Source: Citrobacter rodentium NBRC 105723 = DSM 16636
Lineage (GTDB): Bacteria; Pseudomonadota; Gammaproteobacteria; Enterobacterales; Enterobacteriaceae
Direction of reading: 5' to 3'
Assembly (NCBI RefSeq): GCF_021278985.1
Contig: NZ_CP082833.1
Location: 2,046,001-2,110,000 of the forward strand
Length of the DNA stretch: 64,000 nucleotides
Part shown: piece by piece, positions 26,560-35,001 of the stretch
Position numbering within the stretch: the first letter of the stretch is position 1
Layout: the number at the start of each line of letters is the position of its first letter
Translations under genes and position numbers: made by a program
The notes under the pieces: generated by a model
Seen by the model: the letters and a program-made list of their open reading frames with translations, nothing else
Databases searched by the model: none
What the model was told of the DNA's origin: nothing

Positions 26560-28206
26560 TTATTTACCTTCCTCACGTTTCAATTCAGAAAGAATCTCAT
26601 CACTCATTTTAGACAGTTCATCTCTCTCCTGATCTGTAATAATAGTACATTTAAATTTATCAATATTATCATGCCTTGTCCAAGCCTTCACGAATTCGGA
26701 AAAATATGGATCTGAATATGCCTCCAAGAAACCAAGCATGTCTAACTCATTCTGCAATTGACTAAATCTTATTTCTTCATCATCAGTCCTATTTTCTTTA
26801 GCTAGTAAAACAGCATGCTCATCCAAAATATCTAATGTTTTTGGATCCAAATCAGAACGAAGGCCAAACATGTCACTTGTTAGCACTCCTGAAAAACCCA
26901 TACCTTTTGGACCATACAGAGGGGAATGGGCAAAAACTTCGAGTGTATTGTCGTCTCGCTTCATGATCTGGATTTGTTCTTTTTTCAATGTTGATATTAC
27001 TACAGGATCATGTGTCGCCAAAACAATATGGCTATTTTCTACTTTTGTCTCTTTGGCGCCTTTCTCCACATTAGCATTTGCACATAGATTAAAGCCAGCA
27101 ACATCTTCAAGATAATTTATATATTCCATACTCCAAGCCGGGTTTAAATGAGTATCTGGCTCATCTAGTAAGAAAAGAGATTCGTCATCTCTAGTGAACC
27201 TGAGTAATCCTAATACGGTTATAAGTTGCTGTTCTCCTTCACTTAACTCTCTAAATGTTAGCAACTCATTTGTGCCATTTTTATTGTTAACTCTTACTCT
27301 GATTTGAACTTCATGAATTAGGCTTGAAAAATATATACTTTCTAAAAGTTTAAAAAAATCTTTATCTGATGTATGGTTACCTACTTTTTTTAACGCCTCA
27401 AGATCTTTTAGAAAGAGAAATAACGCATCAATGGTTTCGCCATTCTTTTTTAAAGGATGTGGAAGCGTAAATTTTATATCCATTGGTGCCAAAGATGCTT
27501 CAAATAATCTATCCAAGAAGGGCTGAACCACTCCTTTTGCATTCCAAAATCTTGAATCACCATTTTTACTTTTCCAATCAGGTTTACTGATTACGAACAT
27601 CACTGATTCAAGTCCATCTATAAATAGCTTTTCTTTAAGAAATTTCTTTATTTTTTGATCTTCGCTTAAGAAAAAAGCCAATAGAACAAAATTGCTATGA
27701 ACTTTTTGTGCATAAAATAGAGGACGCAACGGTAAAGTCTTTTCGTTTAGATTGTACTTTTCTGGATAAATCAGTTGTTCTCTAAATTTACGTTGATGCT
27801 CATAAAAATGGCTTGCTAACCTGTCACTAGGACCAGAATAATAACCGAATACATTTGTAGGCAAATAGGTTCTATTTTGATCGTTAAAAAAATCTTTATT
27901 GTTAACATTTCTCATATCTTCAGGGCGTCCCACTGGGTGAACTCTGATGTTATATCTTTCTTTTTTATCGTGATGAGCTTCGATAAAGATTTTATTCCCT
28001 CTGCATATATAAGCTAACTTATAAGAAAACATTGGGTTTTTATGAAGATCCAGATCTCTAAATATAATTACTAACGCCTCAATTACATTAGATTTACCAG
28101 CTCCATTCCACCCTATGATAACTGTAACCAACTCGCCTTCATCAAAGTCTATGTTAATATTTTTTAGGTTTTTAAATTCACTAATCCATAGATTATCTAG
28201 CTTCAT
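26560..28206 (-). CDS. PtuA-like (restriction-system-associated) AAA/ABC-type ATPase
   Basis: 548 residues. Walker A GWNGAGKSN (about residues 33-41), ABC-type signature LSEGEQQL, Walker B LFLLDEPDTHLNP and the H-loop LATHDP are all present. The SMC/RecF-like fold with a long insert between Walker A and signature fits PtuA or OLD-like ATPases paired with nucleases. It follows hsdS by 4 bases and precedes the HNH gene by 2. Likely senses a trigger and controls the HNH nuclease. Confidence 0.85.
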   Translation of the reverse strand: MKLDNLWISEFKNLKNINIDFDEGELVTVIIGWNGAGKSNVIEALVIIFRDLDLHKNPMFSYKLAYICRGNKIFIEAHHDKKERYNIRVHPVGRPEDMRNVNNKDFFNDQNRTYLPTNVFGYYSGPSDRLASHFYEHQRKFREQLIYPEKYNLNEKTLPLRPLFYAQKVHSNFVLLAFFLSEDQKIKKFLKEKLFIDGLESVMFVISKPDWKSKNGDSRFWNAKGVVQPFLDRLFEASLAPMDIKFTLPHPLKKNGETIDALFLFLKDLEALKKVGNHTSDKDFFKLLESIYFSSLIHEVQIRVRVNNKNGTNELLTFRELSEGEQQLITVLGLLRFTRDDESLFLLDEPDTHLNPAWSMEYINYLEDVAGFNLCANANVEKGAKETKVENSHIVLATHDPVVISTLKKEQIQIMKRDDNTLEVFAHSPLYGPKGMGFSGVLTSDMFGLRSDLDPKTLDILDEHAVLLAKENRTDDEEIRFSQLQNELDMLGFLEAYSDPYFSEFVKAWTRHDNIDKFKCTIITDQERDELSKMSDEILSELKREEGK

Positions 28207-28210
28207 GTAA

Positions 28211-29827
28211 TCAACCTCTAAATGTTATTACATCTTCAATTTTCGTATTACCATCTCTAATTTCTTCAATGGCAATATCTTTATTATTGCTCAATTCTTT
28301 CAACTCAAGATAAAATGCCTCTACAGTTTCAGATGATATTTCATTGTTGTATTTAGAATTAGCAAACAACTCTTTCACAGTGAGCGTTTTCCCTGCATCC
28401 TTCAATATATCAAGAAGACTACGGTCATTATTCATCTTTCCCGCCCTTGGTTTCTTGGACCTGTTTTTCTTTTTTGCAACAAGCATCTTTTCTTTTTTTA
28501 ATTTGATATCAGTAATGTAATCCTCAAGCTCATCACCTACTACCTCCATCTCTTTAAATCCAATAGAAAATGCATCTTTAACTATTTCTTTTTTTGTTAA
28601 CTCACTCTTTTCTAACAGATTACGCAATTGAACCTGTTGTGCCTCAAGGTTATACTTTATATTTTCAAGTTCGTTTACAATAACCAATTGTTCTTCTATA
28701 GAACAAATTGGAATTATTAAAGAACGAATCTCTTCAGCATTTATGTTATTAACACCGCTGCTTGATTTTGCTATACGTTCAATTTGCTTTCTTAATAAAG
28801 GTGATTCAAGAGCGTATTTTAAATATGAAGGGTTAACAAGTTCTAAATTTATACGCAGCCTCAGCAAATAGCCAGCAAAAAGGTAACCAGTATCTTTACT
28901 TTTTACTCGAGCGCAAGCACCAACTAAATTAAGACTTCCGTTCGATCTTATAATTAGAATGTCATCTTCTTTTAAGGAATATTTATCCTTTTCTTTTTCC
29001 GTGAAATTAGCGAACTTTAAATCATTATCACAGATCTCACCATTAACAATATTAGGAATTCTTATAACTCCAGTTTCCTGTGGTTCATAAGTACATTTTT
29101 TTGAGGTTCCATAGCTAATACTTTCGATGACACTTGATAGTTTTACATATCGCCAATCACTTGGAAGAACAGGAAGAGTTTCTTCTAATTGGTTATTTAT
29201 AGAAATTATATCTACTGGAAGTGGTTTACCCTGGCTGTTACTATCTCGCCAATTTTTCGTTAACTTTCCAGATAATGCTTCCGTGATTCTTAATGACCAT
29301 AATATAGATATCTGGGCAAGTGCCTTTTCTGTCTTAGTAAAACCATCATCAATCAGGTTATATAGTTGATCAATTTTACTATATAAAATTTCCTGATTAG
29401 AAACAGATGTAATTGGAAAATCAATCTCTCCTAAATATACAGGATCAATATGAGGAATACCCATGCCCCTTGTATTATTATTCAACTCATCGAATTTGGA
29501 AAGAAGAAAATAATAAATATACTGAGGTAGAATGAATGGTATAGAAATAGCTACGAGCGTAGACCCTAAAGCGCCATAGATCCCCATTCCAACCAATCCA
29601 CTACGGGAACCATCCCATACCATCAACACATCAGTTTCGTTGCACAGCACAGCGTTCTCAGGTGAACAATAACTAGTTATCTCATTGTTTTCAAAGGCTT
29701 TGATATCGATATATGGTATTTCTCTAACTGATGATCTATCCCCAACATTAGCCGGTTTTCTGCCTTTGGTTGTAATTAGTAATTCTGACAATTTGACCGT
29801 TCGGAAGAAGTCATTTTTCGTTGCCAT
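28211..29827 (-). CDS. hsdS: Type I restriction-modification specificity subunit (HsdS) with C-terminal extension
   Basis: 538 residues from ATG 29827 (site AAGGGG about 9 bases before; an upstream ATG at 29890 is less likely). Two target-recognition domains (about 8-170 and 220-400), each followed by a helix (LYSKIDQLYNLIDDGFTKTE; SIEEQLVIVNELENIKYNLE). An extra C-terminal part of about 110 residues follows a Lys-rich linker (KKKNRSKKPRAGK) and looks like a winged helix (TLTVKELFANSKYNNEISSE). Canonical HsdS ends near the second coiled coil, so this tail may dock the ATPase/HNH pair. First gene of the operon. Confidence 0.88.
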   Translation of the reverse strand: MATKNDFFRTVKLSELLITTKGRKPANVGDRSSVREIPYIDIKAFENNEITSYCSPENAVLCNETDVLMVWDGSRSGLVGMGIYGALGSTLVAISIPFILPQYIYYFLLSKFDELNNNTRGMGIPHIDPVYLGEIDFPITSVSNQEILYSKIDQLYNLIDDGFTKTEKALAQISILWSLRITEALSGKLTKNWRDSNSQGKPLPVDIISINNQLEETLPVLPSDWRYVKLSSVIESISYGTSKKCTYEPQETGVIRIPNIVNGEICDNDLKFANFTEKEKDKYSLKEDDILIIRSNGSLNLVGACARVKSKDTGYLFAGYLLRLRINLELVNPSYLKYALESPLLRKQIERIAKSSSGVNNINAEEIRSLIIPICSIEEQLVIVNELENIKYNLEAQQVQLRNLLEKSELTKKEIVKDAFSIGFKEMEVVGDELEDYITDIKLKKEKMLVAKKKNRSKKPRAGKMNNDRSLLDILKDAGKTLTVKELFANSKYNNEISSETVEAFYLELKELSNNKDIAIEEIRDGNTKIEDVITFRG

Positions 29828-30437
29828 GTAGCAACCCCTTGAAAATATTGAACTTATTGAAGTAAGGCATCGTTCATGATAAATGAGCAATATTGTGCGT
29901 TAAAAACATGAAAATATCAATAAATCCAGTTAATCGGATGTTATTGAACCATTTTGTTGAAAATTACACCATCATGACTTTATTTCAATAATTAGCAGTT
30001 TCATCAATTAATTTTGCGGAATACTGTAACTATAATACAATGTGTTTCAGTTCCATTTATTTTAGTATCTTAATATTAAGATGCCAATGGTTAAAATAAA
30101 AGTGAAAAGTTAAATTCAATACTACAAACACCTATTATTACAATTAATAGAAAATTCCAAGATGCTATTATTTACCAATAAAAAATATAACACTCCTATA
30201 ATCACACTAATTTATTATTTTGCTTCGTGACTATTTAAAATATAAAGGTAGCCTTAATGTTGTTTTCAGCAACCAGAACCATCAGGTTGCCACCTTCCCG
30301 GTGAGGCTCGCCTTTTCGTCCGCTCCGTATCATCCTCGCGGACAGCGCTTAGCGCCTGATACATCCTCTACCCCACCATGCAGGGAATCCCTCCCTGCCG
30401 GGCGGTGTTTCTCTGCTTTCATCACTGGAGAAATACT
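29828..30437. other. Promoter region of the hsdS operon and leader of the next gene
   Basis: No convincing gene. The left 390 bases are very AT-rich and must carry the operon promoter (minus strand); a perfect 16-bp palindrome ATCTTAATATTAAGAT lies at 30067-30082. From about 30240 GC rises: this is the leader of the downstream ICE genes, with a small hairpin GCAGGGA/TCCCTGC (30380-30398). Confidence 0.6.
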
Positions 30438-30731
30438 ATGCCAACTTCATCCATCACTGAAGCAACTTCCTTATCATTGTCTATCTCATCTGAGGCCTGG
30501 GAAAAGGTAGTCAGTTTTCCATCCGATCCCTCTCAGGAAGACTACCGTCTCGAAAACCTGATTGTCGCCACCATGCTGACATTCAAAAGCGCAGGCCCGG
30601 ACCGTAAGAGCATTAATTTCGGTCTGTACTGTTTGCCCTCTGACGGCAGCAGCAATGTACCGCTGATGACGCCGCTGCGCTTAACGCTTGAAGATAATCA
30701 CCTGTTGGTTACTGCCCTTCATACCTGCTGA
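30438..30731 (+). CDS. Small conserved-type ICE protein upstream of ardC, unknown
   Basis: 97 residues from ATG 30438 (site GGAG 10 bases before). It contains DYRLENLIVATMLTFKSAGP and SINFGLYCLPSDGS and shows no membrane segment. GC-rich like the backbone, it lies before the antirestriction gene and is probably cotranscribed. I do not recognise a family. Confidence 0.6.
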   Translation: MPTSSITEATSLSLSISSEAWEKVVSFPSDPSQEDYRLENLIVATMLTFKSAGPDRKSINFGLYCLPSDGSSNVPLMTPLRLTLEDNHLLVTALHTC

Positions 30732-30816
30732 TTGCCTCAGCATCCTTCACTCCCCGTGCCGGGCGACTCCCGACCGGGAGCGCTGTACCCGGCTTCTTTA
30801 TCATGAGGTTACGCTT

Positions 30817-31728
30817 ATGAACAGAAGCAACGATCTTTACCAGAAAGTCACCGATGAAATCATCGCCGCGCTGGAGAAAGGCGTGATCCCTTGGGTCCGC
30901 CCGTGGCGGGAAGGGGAACCGGTGGTGCCGATGAATGCCCTGTCCGGGCGGTTTTATCACGGCATCAATATCCCTCTGCTCTGGAACAGCGCAGAACGAC
31001 AGGGATATGAAAGCGATCGCTGGCTGACCTTCACACAAATTCGCAATGCGGGTGGTAACATCCGCAAAGGCGAAAAATCTACACTGGCCGTGTTCTATCT
31101 GCCCCAGCAGCGCGAGGTAGTGGACAGCAACGGGAACACAGTTCTTGATGCTGACGGCAATCCTAAAGTGACGTCTTATGCCGTGGTACGCGAGTTCCGG
31201 CTGTTCAATATTCAGCAATGTGAAGGACTGCCGGAAGAGTTTTTACAGCCTGTCGTGATGGTCGATGATCCCATCGCTGCTGCCGAGCAGGTTGCCCGTC
31301 AAAGCGCGGTAGTGATCACTCACCGACGTCAGAACCGGGCGTATTACTCACCAGGACGCGACTGCATCATCATGCCGCATCCTGAGCAGTTCGCTTCGCG
31401 TGAGGATTACTACGGCACACTACTGCATGAACTGACGCACGCGACCGGACACGCTTCTCGGCTGAGTCGGGACGGTATTACCGCCGGAAACCATACCTTT
31501 GGCGATCCGGCGTACAGTTTTGAGGAACTCGTCGCCGAAATGGGATCTGCATTTCTCTGCACCCATGTCGGCATTCAGGCGAAGCTACAGCATGACAGCT
31601 ACATCGCATCATGGCTGAAGGTGTTGCAGCAGGACAAAAAAGCGATTTTCCGCGCCAGCGGATTAGCGCGTAATGCCTGCGAGTACCTGCCTGAACGGGC
31701 GCAGCAGCCGTTAGCGCTGAGCGCATGA
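30817..31728 (+). CDS. ardC: ArdC-type antirestriction protein (ssDNA-binding plus zincin)
   Basis: 303 residues from ATG 30817. N-terminal ArdC/DUF1738 domain (LYQKVTDEIIAALEKGVIPW, WLTFTQIRNAGGNIRKGEKS) and a C-terminal metalloprotease-like domain with HELTHATGH (HExxH plus third His) and YSFEELVAEMGSAFLC. ArdC protects incoming single-stranded DNA from restriction and suits an ICE, all the more one carrying its own restriction-like operon. A terminator follows. Confidence 0.88.
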   Translation: MNRSNDLYQKVTDEIIAALEKGVIPWVRPWREGEPVVPMNALSGRFYHGINIPLLWNSAERQGYESDRWLTFTQIRNAGGNIRKGEKSTLAVFYLPQQREVVDSNGNTVLDADGNPKVTSYAVVREFRLFNIQQCEGLPEEFLQPVVMVDDPIAAAEQVARQSAVVITHRRQNRAYYSPGRDCIIMPHPEQFASREDYYGTLLHELTHATGHASRLSRDGITAGNHTFGDPAYSFEELVAEMGSAFLCTHVGIQAKLQHDSYIASWLKVLQQDKKAIFRASGLARNACEYLPERAQQPLALSA

Positions 31729-31738
31729 CCTTGATATC

Positions 31739-31768
31739 AACGGCGGAGCATCCTGCTCTGCCGTTTTT
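31739..31768 (+). terminator. Terminator after ardC
   Basis: AACGGCGGAGCA pairs with TGCTCTGCCGTT (one G-T pair, 3-base loop) followed by a T run. Confidence 0.8.
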
Positions 31769-31896
31769 CTCCACTCCAATAAATTTGCGCAACCCAATAA
31801 ACAATTTCCCCCCGAATCTGACGGCACCAAAAGGCAAAATCCAAAGGGTTAAGGGGAAGAGAGTGAAGGGGGAACGGGCTTACCCGAAAAAGGGTC

Positions 31897-32017
31897 TTCC
31901 CTTCGTCTTTCGAGTTGCAGGTGCGTTGGCTTTCCTCGCTCACCCCAGTCACTTACTTATGTAAGCTCCTGGGGATTCACTGCGTCGCCGCCTTCCTGCA
32001 CCTCAAAATCCATTGGG
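31897..32017. repeat. ERIC element (enterobacterial repetitive intergenic consensus)
   Basis: The central inverted repeat matches the ERIC consensus known from the ERIC1R/ERIC2 primer sites: CGCTCACCCCAGTCACTTAC around 31938 and ATGTAAGCTCCTGGGGATTC around 31959. The outer arms, TTCGAGTTGCAGG and CCTGCACCTCAAAA, complete a roughly 120-bp palindrome. It lies just before the relaxase gene, within the 303-base gap between ardC and mobH. Limits are approximate. Confidence 0.88.
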
Positions 32018-32031
32018 AATAAAGGGCCATT

Positions 32032-33651
32032 ATGCGGATATGGCTGACGCGCAAAAAAACAAAGACCATACCATCCGACGGCAAACCGAGCACCACGGAG
32101 GGATGGCTGCATCCTGAATCCGCGCAAACACTACTGGCTGAAACTCCCCGTCAACAGCTGGTCCAGTTTATTCGCCAAAGCACCGCGCTTCCCGCCTCAC
32201 TATTTGAACGCTTCTGGCTGATACCAATCCACCGCTTCGCAGAACTGGCGCAGTTGTTCCCAGCCTCGGAAAACCACCACCATTCCCACGCAGGTGGCCT
32301 GCTCGATCACAGTCTCGAAGCCGCCTGCTATGCCGCACGGCTGCGGCAGAGTTATCTTTTCCCGCCTAATGCAGCGCCAGAAGATCAGGCGGCGCAGTCC
32401 GAACGCTGGACCACCGTTATCATCTACGCCGCGTTGCTGCACGATCTGGGCAAACTCATCACCGACATCGAAGTGGAAGATATTAGTGGTCAACGCTGGT
32501 TTCCTTGGCATGGCCCTCTAACCCAGCCTTATAGGTTTCGCTATCTGCCGCAACGTGATTATCTGCGCCATCCGGCTGCGGCAGCTCTTCTGCTCACCCA
32601 ACTACTCCCACCGGAAGGCCTTGACTGGCTCGCCGCCGATGCCGCTGCATTATCCACTCTGCTGCACTGTCTGAACGGACAGTATCAGTATGCCGGGCTG
32701 GCGGGTGAACTGGTGCAGAAAGCCGACCGGGCGTCGGTGGCGTTTAATCTCGGCGGCGATCCGGTCAAGGCTATCCACCGCCCACAAACCTCGCTACCGC
32801 AGCAAATCATCGCCGCCCTACGCAACTTGCTGGCGCATGAGTTCCGACTCAACAACCCGAATGGCGGTTCTGACGGCTGGCTGACGGAAGAGGCGCTGTG
32901 GCTGGTCAGCAAGAACGCTGCCGATGCCGTGCGTGGCTGGTTGCTGCGCCAAGGTATTGACGCCGTACCGCAGCATAACGTGCGGCTGTTCGATGAGATA
33001 CAGGCACACCAGTTGCTCATTCCCTGTGAGGATAAAGCCATCTGGCATTGCCGGATTGAGGCCAGCGGCGGCTGGAGCAGTGAACTCACGCTGCTACACT
33101 TTTCCCCTTTGCTAATTTGGGAAGAACCACAACAGCGACCCGCAACCTTCGGTGGAACCGTTACGCCGATAGCGGAAGTCCAGAATGCGACAGAAACAGT
33201 GATTGCAACGGATATCACTGTGGAACAACCATCCCCCCTACCCGAACAGGACGATACCCCACTTTCAGGCAAAGCCTTCTGGCAGTGGCTGGTTCGTAAT
33301 GTTCAGGCTCAACATCTGGAAGTCAATGAACCTAACGCCCGAATCCATACCGTCGCTGGGTCGGTGTTTCTAGTGACGCCCGGTATTTTCAAACTCTGGC
33401 TTAGCGCCTGCGGTCAGAATGTCCCTGAAGAATACTGGCGGGAGGTACAGAAGAAGTTCCAGAACCTGAATCTTCACCGAAAACAAAAAAACGGTCTCAA
33501 CATCTGGCACTGCGCCGTTGTCGGCCCACGCCGTTGTTCACGTCTGAAGGGATATCTGCTTGACGATCCCACGCCGCTTTTTGGAGATGACGTTCCCTTT
33601 AATAACCCTGATCTCTTGCTCAGTGAAGGAGAAGACTCCCATGACTTTTGA
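32032..33651 (+). CDS. mobH: MobH family relaxase (TraI_2)
   Basis: 539 residues. N-terminal TraI_2 domain with the HD-type metal site: HHHSHAGGLLDHSLEAA (about residues 83-99) and LLHDLGKL (about 138-145). C-terminal DUF1528-like domain (GKAFWQWLVRNVQAQ, VFLVTPGIFKLW). This enzyme nicks oriT and starts transfer. It appears full length and intact. Its stop overlaps the integrase start by 11 bases. Confidence 0.88.
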   Translation: MRIWLTRKKTKTIPSDGKPSTTEGWLHPESAQTLLAETPRQQLVQFIRQSTALPASLFERFWLIPIHRFAELAQLFPASENHHHSHAGGLLDHSLEAACYAARLRQSYLFPPNAAPEDQAAQSERWTTVIIYAALLHDLGKLITDIEVEDISGQRWFPWHGPLTQPYRFRYLPQRDYLRHPAAAALLLTQLLPPEGLDWLAADAAALSTLLHCLNGQYQYAGLAGELVQKADRASVAFNLGGDPVKAIHRPQTSLPQQIIAALRNLLAHEFRLNNPNGGSDGWLTEEALWLVSKNAADAVRGWLLRQGIDAVPQHNVRLFDEIQAHQLLIPCEDKAIWHCRIEASGGWSSELTLLHFSPLLIWEEPQQRPATFGGTVTPIAEVQNATETVIATDITVEQPSPLPEQDDTPLSGKAFWQWLVRNVQAQHLEVNEPNARIHTVAGSVFLVTPGIFKLWLSACGQNVPEEYWREVQKKFQNLNLHRKQKNGLNIWHCAVVGPRRCSRLKGYLLDDPTPLFGDDVPFNNPDLLLSEGEDSHDF

Positions 33652-34566
33652 AGAGCTCTTGGAAGAGTATTTTTTTGCCCGTCTGCTGCGCCCTGATACC
33701 CAGAGTTGCTATCGCACGGCGGTAAATCAGTTTACCCACTGGCGCGACGTCCTACCCGCCGAAGTGACGTCGCATATGGTGTTGGAGTGGCGTCATTACC
33801 TGTTAAATGTGCGCTGTATCAAGCCGGTGAGCTGGAACCACTATATGCGCCATATGCGGGCCTTGTACAACTTCGCGATTGAACAAGGGCTGCTGGAGCA
33901 GTTTATCAATCCATTTCAGAAAACATCGCTGCGGGAATCTCGTAAGAAAAAGAAAACCCTGACCCGCGAACAAATCCTCGCATCCCGTAAAGTGCTAAAC
34001 CAATATATCGAACGGGAGAAAATGCAGCGTGGCTATCGTTCGCCTTTATATCCGGCATGGTTTTGGCTGACCGTGGTTGAAACTTTCAATTACACCGCTA
34101 TCCGGCTGAATCAGCTTATTCACCTGCGGGTCAGGGATATCGATCTGGTCCATGACACGCTGTTTATTCAGAGCGAAGGCAGCAAAAGCCATGATGAACA
34201 TATCGTTCCCATCGCCTCCCGGCTGCGGCCCTGGCTGGAACATCTGCTTGAAGAAGCGAAAACAAGGGGAATGCGGACTGACGATCAGTTGTTCAACATC
34301 AATCGTTTCAGTCGGCGGACGCTGCGCCAGGGTAAACCAATGACGGAAAATCAGGTCAGTTATTTCTTTGCCAAACTCAGCGATGCCTGCCACAGCCGTT
34401 TTTCATCACATCGCTACCGTCATACCGTTGCCACAGAATAATGCAGAAACCGGAGCAAAATCTGTATGTCACGCAGAAACTACTCGGCCACCGCGATATT
34501 AAGGTGACGCTTAGCTATATTGAACACAATGTCGAAATGCTCAGAAGTTGCGTGGAGAGAGATTGA
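33641..34566 (+). pseudogene. Tyrosine recombinase/integrase of the ICE, frameshifted
   Basis: ATG 33641 has GAAGGAG before it. N-terminal SAM-like core-binding domain, catalytic Arg in FNYTAIRLNQLIHLRVRDID and box II SSHRYRHTVATE. The frame stops at TAA 34439-34441. The expected continuation is one base out of frame: MQKPEQNLYVTQKLLGHRDI, then KVTLSYIEH with the catalytic Tyr, ending at 34566. One lost T (GAATTAATG to GAATAATG) explains it. The truncated protein lacks the nucleophile, so the element should be unable to integrate or excise by itself. Confidence 0.88.
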
Positions 34567-34715
34567 CAAAACAGGGAGTGAGTGAAAAGATCCGGCCCGA
34601 GGCTTTATAAACAAAAAAAGCCGGAGATGCGGCCATTTTGTAGTTGCCGTCAACGTCCCGCTTCATTGTACAACGTACTGATTGTTGTAGATTTTCCGAT
34701 TACCATCATCGTTTT

Positions 34716-34800
34716 TGGTGCCGAAGGCCGGACTCGAACCGGCACGTATTTCTACGGTTGATTTTGAATCAACTGCGTCTACCGATTTCGCCACTTCGGC
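34716..34800 (-). tRNA. leuX: tRNA-Leu (anticodon CAA), leuX
   Basis: 85 bases including CCA. Reverse strand reads GCCGAAGTGGCGAAATCGG..., with anticodon loop TTCAAAA (anticodon CAA), a variable arm, the T-loop GGTTCGAGTCC and an acceptor stem closing with CTTCGGCA plus CCA. Sequence and its place next to ahr identify leuX. Its 3' end faces the ICE and forms the attachment site; the gene itself is whole. Confidence 0.97.
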
Positions 34801-35001
34801 ACTGAAGAGGTATGCGGAAAACGTTGTGGATTATACCTGTAGCGCGCAACCATGCAAGCAGTAGCATATGCCTTGTTCGCTAAGTGTCGAAAAAAACAGC
34901 ATGCTTTTCTGTCTCTCACCTTTTATCCCCTGCTTCTGTGAAGCGATGCCTTTTTCCATGCTCTACACTTCCAGTTCAACAGCACGCTAAGGGAAAACAC
35001 A

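Larger units (their letters stand above)
1..34740. mobile_element. SPI-7/PFGI-1-class ICE, decayed, inserted at leuX (one end only)
   Basis: The region holds the gene set of the genomic-island type T4SS class of ICEs: STY4528-type replication protein, TIGR03761, STY4534, PilL, TIGR03759, TraD, TIGR03747 to TIGR03756, TraG, MobH relaxase, and a tyrosine integrase next to a tRNA gene. The right boundary is the 3' end of leuX. The left end lies outside the window, so the second att repeat cannot be seen. The backbone is GC-rich, while the cargo segments (about 2.4-5.3, 12.7-14.5 and 22.1-30.2 kb) are AT-rich. Many backbone genes are broken and the TraC-like ATPase is missing, so self-transfer looks lost. 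Confidence 0.85.

Noticed and set aside
24132..29827. Standard type I restriction operon or a retron-Septu
   Set aside because: No HsdR, no reverse transcriptase and no msr/msd-like structure in or next to the operon.
29828..29890. Upstream ATG of hsdS
   Set aside because: ATG 29827 has AAGGGG at proper distance and the upstream 21 codons do not look like HsdS.
34567..34715. Gene or sRNA between integrase and leuX
   Set aside because: 150 bases with only weak GC-rich pairings; nothing supportable.
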